Of a stretch of 64,000 nucleotides of DNA, positions 37,285 through 48,812 are shown one piece after another. The position numbers and the translations under genes are program-made. Under the pieces are notes generated by a model. The model had not been told where the DNA came from, did no database searches, and saw only the letters and a list, made by a program, of their open reading frames with translations. The first letter of the stretch is position 1; each line of letters opens with the position of its first letter. This DNA is from Taeniopygia guttata (taxonomy: Eukaryota; Chordata; Aves; Passeriformes; Estrildidae), in contig NC_133026.1 in assembly GCF_048771995.1 (NCBI RefSeq), positions 54,375,001-54,439,000 of the forward strand. The letters run 5' to 3'.

Positions 37285-37731
37285 GTTTTCCTAAGGCACT
37301 TAACACATTATACAGTGAGTATTAAGATAAAGCAGTGATTTTATCTCTAGGTTTCTTTGGAGAAAGCATCTGCACTGGAAGAGCAGGCCATTTGGGGATA
37401 TCTTCTGTGTGCTCTGCAGCATTGCATGGTGGTATCCAGCTCTCTTTACCAGTGTCTGGGAACCCGCTGTGCTATGGTGATGAGACCCCATGTTTCTGAA
37501 TCTCTAGGTTTGCTAAAGTGCATCAGAGTGGAATTACACAGCTGCCCATATATTCTGCTTAGTATAATCCATCACTGATGAGAAAAAGCTTACATTTTTA
37601 GACTGTTGGCTCACGTCCTCCATAAATTCCTAGAAAGCAAAACTGTTATCTGAAAGTATATAAATTTGAGTCACAAGTCTGTCTTTTGTACCCTCTCTTC
37701 CATGCTGCCTCAGAACTTTGGATTCTGATGT

Positions 37732-38290
37732 TGTCTTGGTTTAAGAGAGTCCAAGGGGAACAAACACTCTACAGTGAGTTCTCCCCCTGTGTTTCAAACC
37801 AATCTGTTTCCACCAAAAAGGGGAAACAAAATCCCAGTAGATATAAGTGAAAAGACTAACACTTTAAGCAGCAGAAACAGCAGCAGGCAAAAAAATAGCA
37901 GTAAATAATTGCTGGATTCAAAACTGCTAAATTTACATCTCCCAAACATCAGGGGAACGAAAAGAAACTAAAATGGTGGAGTATCCCTCCCTTCCAAGAT
38001 TGCGACCTTCACAGGTGACCACCAGCAGCGGCAATCCCATCGGCAAATGCGACTGGCACTCTCCAGTGCCTGGAGCTCAGCTGGGGGCTAGGAGCTCAGC
38101 TGGGGGCTAGAACTGGTCGAGGACTGGCTAGGACTTGGCCTTCCTGTCAGCAGCCAAAGAGAAGCAGCCGGCTGGGCTGCCCCAGACCCCTCGGCCGGGC
38201 GCTGCTGGCGGCCGCAGTGACCACGTGGGATGGGGCCGCTGCAGATGCGGGTTAGAGAAGTGCACTCTGAAACGGGGTTTTGATTGTCAC
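37732..38290 (+). mobile_element. GC-rich ERV/LTR-like block
   Basis: Starts TGTCTTGGTTT, close to the TGTCCTGGTTT start of avian ERV LTRs. It becomes strongly GC- and CpG-rich between about 38000 and 38260, then returns abruptly to AT-rich intron. A 19-bp tandem duplication (ggagctcagctgggggcta) lies at 38072-38109. No protein frame is recognisable and no matching 3' terminus was found. An alternative is a non-coding regulatory island; retained CpGs would also fit a young insertion. Confidence 0.38.
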
Positions 38291-39624
38291 GCAGCTAATA
38301 AACATTTCATGTGATTAACTAGCAATTAGTGCTTCATAAGTTGTTAATGAAGAAGAGAAGCTGTATATTGATACCAAGGATTTGAAAGCATTGTGCCTTG
38401 ATCATTCTGAGGTCTGCTAAGTTCAGATAAAGAGCCTGAAGCTCTGATTCTTACATTCATAGCATCTACTTCAAAGGAGGGGAAAAAAAAGAAAGGAATG
38501 GTGCAGGAAATGAAAAATAATGCAAAACCATTCTTGCATTAAACTTTTTGCCACAATTTGTAATGCAATTCCCAGATCAGGCAGTTATTATTTGGTTCTA
38601 TTAAGAATCAAATATGTTGATTGTTACTGGGGCTGGATTGATGCTGACGCTTTTTCTTTTAGAGTTATCTTCGTTGTCCTTCCCAAAACCTTTGTTGTTC
38701 CACTGTGTGGTGAGAGATGTACAGTGAGAAAAGCACTAAAGCCAGATTTGCTCCTTAAAGTTTACCAGATCAAACAGTAGCAGGCTATTCCTGAAAAGAT
38801 GCAAACCTCCTGTGACTTATTCCCAAGAGAGGCCTTAGTAATACGAAACTGTTTAACTCTTCCATAAGTATGGGAGTGATTCTCAGTCATGAGAGGCTGG
38901 CTAGGGCTGCTGTAATTGCACAGGGAGGTCTCCATGTAGCAGGAGATGATATCAAAGTGTAAGCACATCTCTAGTTACAGCTGGAGGAGTTATTCATGTG
39001 GAAATAATATATATTTCTGAATTTAATCTGATTTTCTTAATCTTTTGTGTTTTAGAACGGATTGTAAGGTAGTTATTTCTCTAGTGCATTTTTGAAAAAG
39101 ATTTTCAGTTATTTTTCATTCAGGTTTGCTAACCTCCAAATCGAATATCTCTCTGTTCTATTCATGGTCGCTCGCTTGCTATAAACAGACAATAATTTTT
39201 AAAAAATCAATTAAAAAATAAATAGTTTAACCAGTCATATATCTTTTAAATATTTATTAAGAAGAAATTGTCAGTGGGAAAAAATATACTGTACTTAAAC
39301 TGGAAAGAGACATTTATTGAGCTGGATGTGTAATTAAGAGCTAAAAAGTTATGTCTCTGGTCATGAGACGAGCTTTTGTTTAATTGAAGCCGTGGATCTA
39401 AGAGGTAGTACCAAGGTAGGTTGTGCAGTAGAGATTTTTAGTTGAAGGTTGAGAGCACTTATCCCTAAAAAGGTGATTCAAAGTAGATTAAAGGAAAAGA
39501 AGCTGAGAAAACAACTTTGGAGAGAAAGGAAGAAGAGTTGGACTAAGTACAGAGCACGAAAACTGAAATCTTGGAAATGCTGCTACAAAATAAAAGGGTA
39601 AAACAAAGAATAAAAGTGAAAATG
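38291..39624. other. Intron 1, no feature seen
   Basis: AT-rich sequence between two repeat insertions. No gene or clear repeat. Confidence 0.6.
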
Positions 39625-40060
39625 TGTGAGAAACAACACTCACTTTTAAAATTTCAAAGGTTTATTAAACCTTAACAAAAACAGTAACAAAAGACTGAAT
39701 AAGGAAAAATTACAACGCTAGGAGTCTCTGTGACCAGCAGCCACGTGCTCATTTATAAAATGATGCCCTGCCTTTTATACCCTTAACCCCTCCCAAAATT
39801 TTGTCAGTCAACTCCTTCTGTGCCATCCATTGGTGGAGATCACTTTCTTACATCTTGATTGGAGGTCGGGTGTTGTTACGCTGCACCTCCTAGTAATAAG
39901 CCAGCCCTCCGCAAATATCCTGACTACCAAGGCTATTACAAGGGGGAGGGGAAAGAGGACTATGGGAGGACATACTACAATAGCATCACTCAATATCTTC
40001 AAAACTTATCTTAACATACACATAATGTCTATCTCTTAACTGCGGGAGCCAACCATCACA
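39625..40060 (-). mobile_element. Solo LTR of an endogenous retrovirus, well preserved
   Basis: On the minus strand the block starts TGTGATGG (40060) and ends TTTCTCACA (39625), about 436 bp, with TGTGA/TCACA inverted ends. It contains a TATA box (GTATAAAAGG in the LTR sense, about 39774-39783) and a polyadenylation signal AATAAA about 40 bp before the 3' end (plus tttatt about 39660). The R/U5 end, AAAGTGAGTGTTGTTTCTC in LTR sense, resembles that of the LTR at 57959-58280. There is no internal retroviral sequence on either side, so it is a solo LTR left by recombination. A clean target duplication was not found. Confidence 0.75.
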
Positions 40061-43000
40061 TTGTTAATCTATAACAAAACCTAAAGGGAATGTTTCTAGG
40101 GAAACTTAGTGGAGCTGTAGATGGAGAGAAAGGGGCAGAGAGCAGAACTATATATCCCTTGCCCGTCACTGGTTAATATCTGCATGCATGTTTAATTTTG
40201 GAGGGTGACAGTTGCTTTCTCTGAAAAATGCTGACTAGTGTCAGTTTTTTCTCACATGATATACTTTAGGAGCTTGATGCAGTATTTCACTCTTGCATAG
40301 GAGTTATTTATAAGAGGACAGAAAATCCTGATGTAACCTTGTACACTACCTGTTTGTTGTCAGTAAGACTTCTGACAAATGAAGTTGCGATTCACAGAAA
40401 CAATTAATGTGCTGTATTGTTAAGGGCTTCTTGAAATATAATTTTCTGAGTTAGCAAAGGTTACTTTGCTGAAACTCCAGTTATCATAGTTTCCTTAAAG
40501 CCTGTTGTAACAGAAAATATTAATTTCCAAAGGACTTTTTGTATCTGGTTACAGTTGCCACTCCTTTCTATAAGTCCTTCTATTGATAGCATTTAACCAA
40601 ATTTGTAACCAAGTGTGCCTGTGTAGTAAAATAAACTCAGTGCAGTGGTACCATAACTATGTCTCTGAGAGCTGTATGGCCCTGTAGCATGCCCACCAGA
40701 GCTGGAGAGGGATTTCATTAGTCAGGATGGAGCTTCGGCTCTAGCGAAGTTACAAAACCCCACCCAAGTCTGGCGTCTCTGTGCACCCTTATTTATATGC
40801 ATGCTTTTTGATCAGCCATCTGCTATTCATTTAGCTGTCTGCCTCTTTCCTTTGCTGCAAGAGCTTCCAATCCTCTTAAGTCGAACAACAACTTTAGACA
40901 TTTGACAGCAGGATAATTGAAATATCAAATTATAAGTAACTTTTTTAAAATAAATAATTTTGATTGTAATTTTCTGCAGCAATCTGGTCTTTCCAATGTG
41001 AGATATCAGGGGATTTATTTTATAAGAAAACCACGGGCTCAGTTTATAGATGAGTATAAATTGAATGCTATATATTGCTAGCAGTACAGGCAGTACCTTT
41101 TTTCAGGAAGAAAATGCTGTTATGTTCTTGACAAAAATCAGTGTGAATATTTTGCCCTGTGAGTAACTGATACACCTTTGTGCATGAAGGCTCTCAATAT
41201 ACATCTGTATTTGTGCTCTCCTATGCTTTATTAAATGTAACTAAGATGCAGGTAACCTTCAGCGAGGGCTTCCAGCTAAGTTCAGCTGCTCATAAATTTT
41301 CTTCCTGACAGCATCCTCCTTCCCACAGATTCCATAAGCAGTGACAGTGAGTAAATTTCCATTTCCATACTCAGCCTTTTCCTGAGCTGGCAGTGAGGGG
41401 ACTCACCTTGCCCAGGGACACGGTGAGTCAGCAGAACAGCTTAGTGCAGAGGAGCTGAACTAGAGCAGCAAACACTGGGTGAGCATGGTTGTGGAAAATA
41501 TGTTTATTTACAAAAAGCCCTCTTATTTTTCAAGAAAGAAAAACAACGGAGCAGATGCTTCAGTCCAACAAAATTTCCTTTTCAAGAGTACATTTGACTT
41601 AAAAAAGTGACATCTTCCTATCAGAGACTACATTATCATCTGGGAAGTGATTATCTAAAGAAAAGATAAAGACAATTAAGATACACTGTTCTGATACCAG
41701 CTCAACCACTAAAGATGTATCAGAACACCCTTCTAACCTGGGGTCTACAAGAACAGTCCTGTAAATTGCCCAGTAAATGTTGAGAACATGTAATAGAGGT
41801 CTCACTGTATGTCCAGATGCATTTTCAGTTTTCCAGTAGCATTCTTCTGTATCTGTTTTTTCCCTCTACATGTGAAAAGCCCATCAATTTGAACTAATGT
41901 GAACAAGAAAGAAATTCTAGAAATTCTTTCAAAGTCTTTCATCATATTTCTCAAGGGAAAACTGTCTCAATTTCCAAAATGAAAAAAGGCAAAACCAAAC
42001 AAGGAAAGAAAAGCACCAAAACTTTCCAGGACTAACATACTGATATACACAACCCAAACTACAGGAATTAAGTTCTTGTCATACTCATTGGTGATAAAAT
42101 AGACTTTTTAACCACTGTTGGAACCCAGGGCAAAGGGTTCTCTCTGTCTGCTGTCTGCTCTGAGGGGTCCTGACCCCCAGAAGAGCACTGCTTTTAACCT
42201 TCAGCCATGGAGCAAGCTTCCAAGACTTTGAGATAGACTAGAGTCTTCCAGAGCATGAAACAGATCATAGAGAATAGTGTAGTTTGTCACTGGGTGAGAA
42301 ATTTAGGTTTTGGGATTTTTAGTTTGGACGTAGATAAGAAGCAAGATGGAGGATTTTGGGCCTTGTCTCAGGCTTCTTCTTCTTCATCTACTCCATTTTC
42401 TGCAGTGTTGGTGTCACAGGTCATTGGTCAAGGAAAGCTGCAGTCTTAGGTTACATGGACAGACAAGGGATGAGTTATTGGTAGAAAAGTAGAAATAAAG
42501 CACGTTTTAAGAGTTAAAACAACTTTGGATGAAACAGCTTTAAAACACCTTGAAACTGTACATCTTGTAGCCATTTTGTGGTGCTTTTCCTGCACACAAA
42601 GTGCAGATGGTGTGCTGAAGCTTTTGATAAGGTAACAATAAACAAGATGAAGACCAAAAAAGTCCCATGCGTCTCTCTTTCCTGGCACAGAACTGCTACA
42701 GAAGGGTTTCCCCCATCAGGGGAGCCCCCTGTGGGACCCAAAAAGAGAGGCAAACACCCATAATCCAGAATTTATCTTTTGAAGTCTATGGGGAATTTTA
42801 GTGTAAAATACAATGCAGTTCCCTATTGGCACAGCAATTGTAACAAAATTAGGTATAATGGTTGTATTTTAAAGGCCAACATTAGACATGATTCTTGAAA
42901 GGCATTGGAAATTGTTCTAAGTAAGGAAGTTCTTTATTATAATGGGTTTTAACCACATGGAAGCTGCACTTATTGACTAAAAGATTGATTTAAATAAAAG

Positions 43001-43952
43001 CGGACTTGCAAAGTGCAAATCTTGTAGATAGGAAAGAAAATAATACCCAGCATTGAATAGGGGAACCCTGATTATCCTTCATTATGGACTCTTGCTCAGT
43101 TTTTTGTGGATTACTAAACTATATGATATTGGTTGACTGAACAGATTTGTTCTCTAAAGAATGTTATCCCTGAATTACTCAGCTCTCACCTCAAAGTTAA
43201 GATTTGTATATGTCACTGTGATCACCTCTGTGCAGCATACAAAGATCAAGCTCTTTGAATCCAACAGAAAAAGATTTTAACACACAGTAATAAAGCGGTG
43301 TGAGTTGGTACTTCAGGACAGTACCATATCCATCATATCTCTCTCACTTAACAATTGTTCTATCCTTTGGCTTAAGGGTTTTTTTAGACTGTAATTTGCT
43401 TGATATGTAGCAGCATATTTATATCTGATCTATGTACACTACAGTACTTTTCAAAAAGAGAAAGGAGGAACTCTGTCTGCAAAAGGCGATCTAGTTTCTG
43501 CAAGCTTGGAAGAAATGGCAGTGCTGTTGGTGAACAAGGGGCAAGATAGAGTTTTTCCTGCCCTGTCCCTTGCTATGTATATGATACAATGTATTCTCCT
43601 GACTTGGACATCTCGTGATTCTCTTGAAGAATATCTATTTCCATTAAATTAGGCAAGTTAAAAAGTGAACTCTGAAGAGTTGAATGTTCATTACCTTTCA
43701 TATCTCAGCTATTGCTAAGGTTCTTCAACTATTTGAAAGCTGTGTATGAATTTCCAGTTTTGTGATTTGGAATGATATGGTGAAAAGGGAAGAAAATTCC
43801 TGAGATAATAAGTTTTTTGAAGGTGAATGTTTAGAATGGCTCTGTTATTTCAGATTGAACCTTGTGAAAAATCTCTGTTCACAGACTATTCACTTTCTTC
43901 ATAGCTAGTTATCTACAGTAAGTCTTACTGAAGTATGTTCTGGATTGAAACT
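40061..43952. other. Intron 1, unannotated segment
   Basis: Non-coding intron. Frames at 42446-42688 and 42514-42753 are short and overlapping, without recognisable products. Confidence 0.55.

Positions 43953-44006
<54 letters not shown>
43953..44006. repeat. (GATA)n microsatellite, about 13.5 units
   Basis: An uninterrupted GATA tract of 54 bp. GATA arrays are common vertebrate microsatellites and are usually polymorphic. Confidence 0.95.
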
Positions 44007-44253
44007 AAAATACTTGCATTGAAATTATCTGGCAGTGATTGCATGGTTTTTTGGCAGAAGTTAGATGAGGAAAAGTGATGGAAAGTTAAAGCTCAACATT
44101 TTATAACATGTTGTGGAAAACATGTTGTCCTGATGTGGAGGTGAAGTTTTGCAGGGTCCACTATGCTAAAAATGGATTTTCTGGGATTTTGTGTTTTCTT
44201 TTAAGTTTAAACAGTATTCCTCGGAGGGTTATTTCCTTTTTGGGTTTTTGGAT

Positions 44254-44695
44254 CCTTTCCTTTCCTTTCCTTTCCTTTCCTTTCCTTTCCTTTCCTTTCC
44301 TTTCCTTTCCTTTCCTTTCCTTTCCTTTCCTTTCCTTTCCTTTCCTTTCCTTTCCTTTCCTTTCCTTTCCTTTCCTTTCCTTTCCTTTCCTTTCCTTTCC
44401 TTTCCTTTCCTTTCCTTTCCTTTCCTTTCCTTTCCTTTCCTTTCCTTTCCTTTCCTTTCCTTTCCTTTCCTTTCCTTTCCTTTCCTTTCCTTTCCTTTCC
44501 TTTCCTTTCCTTTCCTTTCCTTTCCTTTCCCTTTCCTTTCCCTTTCCTTTCCCTTTCCTTTCCCTTTCCTTTCCCTTTCCTTTCCCTTTCCTTTCCCTTT
44601 CCTTTCCCTTTCCTTTCCCTTTCCTTTCCCTTTCCTTTCCTTTCCCTTTCCTTTCCCTTTCCCTTTCCTTCTTTCTTTTCTTTTTTCCCTTTCCT
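44254..44695. repeat. Pyrimidine tract: (TTTCC)n changing to an 11-bp repeat
   Basis: Positions 44254 to about 44530 are a nearly pure TTTCC pentamer array (about 55 units). From about 44530 to 44640 the period becomes 11 bp (TTTCCTTTCCC, about 10 units), and then the tract decays to mixed C/T by 44695. The plus strand is almost free of purines across about 440 bp, so mirror-symmetric triplex (H-DNA) structure is possible. A pentamer array lacking stop codons is open in every frame; the 255-, 251- and 185-codon frames here are artefacts. Confidence 0.97.
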
Positions 44696-45200
44696 TTCGT
44701 TTTTTGTTTGGATTTTTTTGGTTTGGTTCAGCTTGGGAGTTTTGGTTTTGTTTGGTTTTTTTCTTTGTTAGAATGGACAGACTCACTACTATGTATAAAA
44801 ATATTCTTAACTACTTTTTTCCTTCTGAAAGGGTATATATTGACAAGAACTCCAAAACTCCAACACTATTACTAGTGTTGATCATGCACTACATACTAGA
44901 AAGGAGAGGTTTGGAATTGTTGGAAAAATCTCTGACCAGAGACTAGTAGATTTCCTAGGGTTTATCATATCCTAGAATATGCTTAGCACTTCCCAACTGC
45001 TCCTGAACAGCACAAGAGCCATCCTACATGATGCAGGATAGCACAAGAGCCATTTCTCACAAGAAAGTGCTTATCTGGGGACCATGCTTAGGCTGAATCT
45101 GAGACAGGTAATTTAGTCTAGGTGCTCTGGATGTAGAGTGCTTGATTTTGGAACCCAGATTCTACAGTAAATTGTTCTTATTTCCACATTTCTTTTCCCA

Positions 45201-45290
45201 AAAGAAGTAAAGAGAAAGGAAAGAAAAAAAAGAGAGAAAAGAGAAAGGAAAAAAGACACAAAAGCACAAAAAAGGGGAAAATGGGGGAGG
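45201..45290. repeat. Purine-rich (GA/A) tract
   Basis: About 90 bp in which the plus strand is mostly A and G (aaagagaaaggaaag-like). It lies about 500 bp after the pyrimidine tract and has the opposite strand bias. Confidence 0.7.
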
Positions 45291-47474
45291 GGCACGGAGG
45301 GAAGGCAGCAGCTCCTGGGATCTCTCTGCATTCCACTGATCCTTTCTATGGATTTTCTATGGGCTATTAATACTTGACTATGCGTGCTGTGATGAGGAGT
45401 CCTGCTCAGCAGGGTGAGGGGAGCAGGTAGCAATGGGAAGGTCACTCGATGCTGTTACGTAAGGCGCTGAATCCACAGTGATTTGTGCTCAGCAAAGCTG
45501 CCTCTGACTTACGTCATGTGAATGCAGAGCCCAGAGTGGTGCCCAGTGTTGCCTGCAGCAGCAGCATAACCTTTTAGTGAAACTGTCACTATTTTCTCTC
45601 TCTGTGGAAAGCCCGGTGGATGTAGGAAGGGGGTTTTAAGAAAAAAAAAAAAAAAAGCTTTTTGGTTGACCAAGCTTGACTTTTGGTAGGGGTAATTGGT
45701 TTTTAGAAGGGTACTGCTTCGAGGAGTACAAGTCTGTCTATTTATATGATATCTGACCAGTCAAGCTAGATTCTTCCCCGTCTTTTTCAAGGGATTGAGA
45801 AATTCTTGCTCTGGTCTGATTTTTAATAGATTTCATATACTTTCAAATGCTGCTTTTGTAGCTAGTAAGGAAAAATATGCCTTGTCCATATTCATAAGGA
45901 GTATTACCACCGTGTCACTGTGGTAAAACTGTCTATTTTTTTCTTACCCAACCATGACCCTGAAATGTTTATATTTAGACCAGCTTTGTAATCCATGTAC
46001 AGTGATTTTTCCCAGAAGTCTGCCACTGTGACACTGAGAGAGATCTTCAGGCAAATTTATTCTGAAACAAAAGTATAAGTAGCGGAAGGTTGGAATGAGA
46101 AATTCTCTATCAGCATGCTACTTTGAATCTGAAAAACTTACTTAAATAATGTCATCTCGTCCTAAATTCAGAGCAGATTTAGAAGCAATTTAGTTAGTTA
46201 TGGGAAGAGAAAGCATTAGGACTCGTATTTGTAGCCCTGTTAATCACAGGTACTTGCACTTAATTACACAGTTTGATGTTAATCACTAGCATTGCATTTA
46301 CAATGTTTTACTGTCTATAGGGACTGCGGTGCTTTATGGAGACATCATTTCAGGCACTACTGAAATGCAACTTTTTTTTGAAGGATGTGGCAAATGTATC
46401 ACAGTCCATAGTACTGCTGACAATGGCTGAGGGCAGGAAGAGAAGGACAAAGGTAAAAAAGGTAGAACAGAAGCTACTTGAACCATTTTATTCTTACTGC
46501 TGTGAAAAATATGGTGTGAACCTAAGATTATCAAGATTTAGTTTCACTACTTTTATAGAGAGACATCTCTGATTGCCTCCTAACAACCTGCTGAGATGCT
46601 GAAATTAATTTAAATTTGAGGAAGCAATGGCATGTACTGAACAGCTAACATGATTTCTTGCTGCGTCCAGAATTTCCATTGTCGTTATCAACCTTAGTAG
46701 GTATCTTGTTCATAAAATTCCTCTCACAAGGAAAACAAAAGGTTAAAAGGTATAAAAAGACACAAAGCTACAAGTAATAAATCTGTCATCTTACTACTTT
46801 GCATCCTATGAGCTTTTGATGTGTAACCCTGGTTTTTATAAAGAGAAGCATGGGAATAACTTGGCAAGGACTATGCTTAGAGGAATAGTGTCATTGTTCA
46901 GGCAACCTTTCCTTTAGGATGCATGTTTTCAGCTGTAATTGCCTTAATATTGTCACAGTTTGGGAATATCTCACATAATCACCTACCCTTATTTTCATTG
47001 ATTTGCCTGCAGGCCTATAGGAGTCATAGCAGTCAAGAGCATTGCATAGATTACATTAGTGTGAGTCACATTGAAATTACAGTGGAGGGGGCATAAATAG
47101 ACCTGGAGTACTGATATAAAAGTCTTGCTGTAAAGGTTTATCACTCAGCAGCATAAAGTCTAAAAGAAGGATCATATTTTAATGTGTGTTTCTATTTCAT
47201 ATCACAACAAATTTGATCATCAGTCAGTCTAAGTTCTCTGTCTCCTAGCTCTGTGATTATTATTAAGAATTAAGAAATTACATCTCTAAAATTACATTTA
47301 TTAACAGCTGATTCCTTCAATTTATAATGGGTATTAAATAAAGCTTTTCCCACGTTTTAATTTATTAACGGAGTCAGATGAGGCTTTTGTGTGGTACTTC
47401 ATGAAGTTACATTTCCTTAATGTCAGAGTTCACATTTCAGTATAAATTGCGTTCTTAGCATTGTAAAAGAAAGT
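45291..47474. other. Intron 1, unannotated segment
   Basis: Non-coding; the purine-biased minus-strand ORF at 45113-45445 owes its length to the purine tract. An A-run lies near 45640-45656. No gene was recognised. Confidence 0.55.
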
Positions 47475-48812
47475 GTCAGTCTCTTTTCTCCAGGCTAAAC
47501 AACCCCAGTTCCCTCAGCCGCTCCTTCTAACGTGACTTACTCTCTAGACCCTTCATCAGCTCCATTGCCTTTCTCTGGAACCTCTCCAGCATCTCAGTGT
47601 CTTTCTTGAAGTGAGAGGCCCAGAACTGGACTCAGTACTCGACATGCAGCCTCACCAGTGCCAAGTACAGGGGGACAATCACTACCCTGGTCCTGCTGGC
47701 CACACTATTGCTGATACAGGTCAGGATGCCACTGGTCTTCTTGACCGCCTTGGCACTCTGCTGGGTCATGTTCAGTTGCTTTCAATCAGCATCTCCCAAG
47801 CAAGCTCCCATCAGGGAGCTTTTTAGCCAGCCTGTAGTGCTGCAGGGGTTTGTTGTGACCCAAGTGCAGGACCCAGTACTTGGCCTTGCTGAAGCTCACA
47901 TTGCTGAATTCACCTCCTCTATCCAGCTTGTCCATGGAATGGCATCTCCCTCTGCAGATCAGCAGATCAACACTGCTGCCCGATTTAGTGTCATCTGCAA
48001 ACTTACAGATGGTGCATTCAATCCCCTCATCCAAATCATTGATAAAGATGTTAAACAGGATTGGCCTAAATACTGAGTCTTCAGGAGCCCTGCTAGTGAG
48101 TGGCCACCAGCTGGATCCAACACCATTCTCCACATCTCTCTGGGCCCAGCCATCCAGCCAGTTTTTCACCCAGCAAAGAGTACACCTGTCCAAGCCCCAG
48201 GCTGCAGCTTCTCCAGGAGAGTGCTGTGGAAGACAGTATCAAAGGCTTTACTGTAGTCCAGGTCCAGGTCTACCCACGGCCTTCTCTTCATCCACCAGTC
48301 AGGTCACCTGGTCATAAAAGGAGATCTGGTTGGTAAGGCAGGACCTGCCTTACCTACACTTGTGCTAAACTGGGCCTGCTCCCCCATTGTCCTGCATGTG
48401 TGGTGTGATCACATTCAAGATCTGTTCCATAACCTTCCCAGACACCAAAGTCAGGCTGACAGGCCTGTATTTCCCTGGATCCTCCTTCAGACCCTTCTTG
48501 TGGTAGACATCATATTGGTTAACCTCCAAAAACCTGGAACCTCCCTGGTTAAACAGGACTGATGACAAAGGATGGAGAGTATCTTGGCAAGCTCTTCTGT
48601 CAGCTCCTTCAGTATCTTCATGTGGATTTCATCCAGCCCTGTAGCCTTCTGAGTGTCTAAGTGGCACAGCAGGTCATTTTCCTGATTCCTCCTGGATTAA
48701 GGCAGTCTGCTCCTGTCCCTGTCTACCAGCTCAGGGAGCTGGTTGATAACCCAACTTTCCATTGAAGACTGAGGGAAAGGAGGCGTTAAGTGCCTCAGCC
48801 TTATCTTTGATT
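47475..48812 (-). mobile_element. CR1 LINE, minus orientation, with a recognisable reverse-transcriptase segment
   Basis: The minus strand encodes a CR1 reverse-transcriptase C-terminal part. The frame at 48193-47786 (135 codons) contains NWLDGWAQR, then SVFRPILFNIFINDLD (usual form SVLGPVLFNIFINDLD) and ICKFADDTK, the FADD catalytic block. A second frame at 48568-48365 carries VSLTLVSGKVMEQIL, from the segment preceding that region. Frameshifts and stops separate the pieces, so it is inactive. The 3' UTR runs down to about 47475. It is better preserved than the copy at 18.6-19.7 kb, which suggests a younger insertion. Confidence 0.9.

Larger units (their letters stand above)
32296..37731. 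other. Intron 1, unannotated segment
   Basis: AT-rich intron with no gene. It holds a 67-bp LTR-like remnant (32973-33039), a G13 run (35314-35326) and an (ATTGC)n microsatellite (37256-37284). Two short frames at 33096-33377 and 33355-33642 have no recognisable product. Confidence 0.55.

Noticed and set aside
43953..44006. CRISPR-like or other array with spacers
   Set aside because: The repeats are contiguous without spacers: a plain microsatellite. No CRISPR array occurs in the window.
44108..44946. Long ORFs of 255, 251 and 185 codons
   Set aside because: Produced by a TTTCC array that has no stop codons in any frame; the peptides are pure LSFPF or KGKER repeats.
47880..48317. 145-codon plus ORF
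   Set aside because: Antisense shadow of the CR1 reverse-transcriptase segment.
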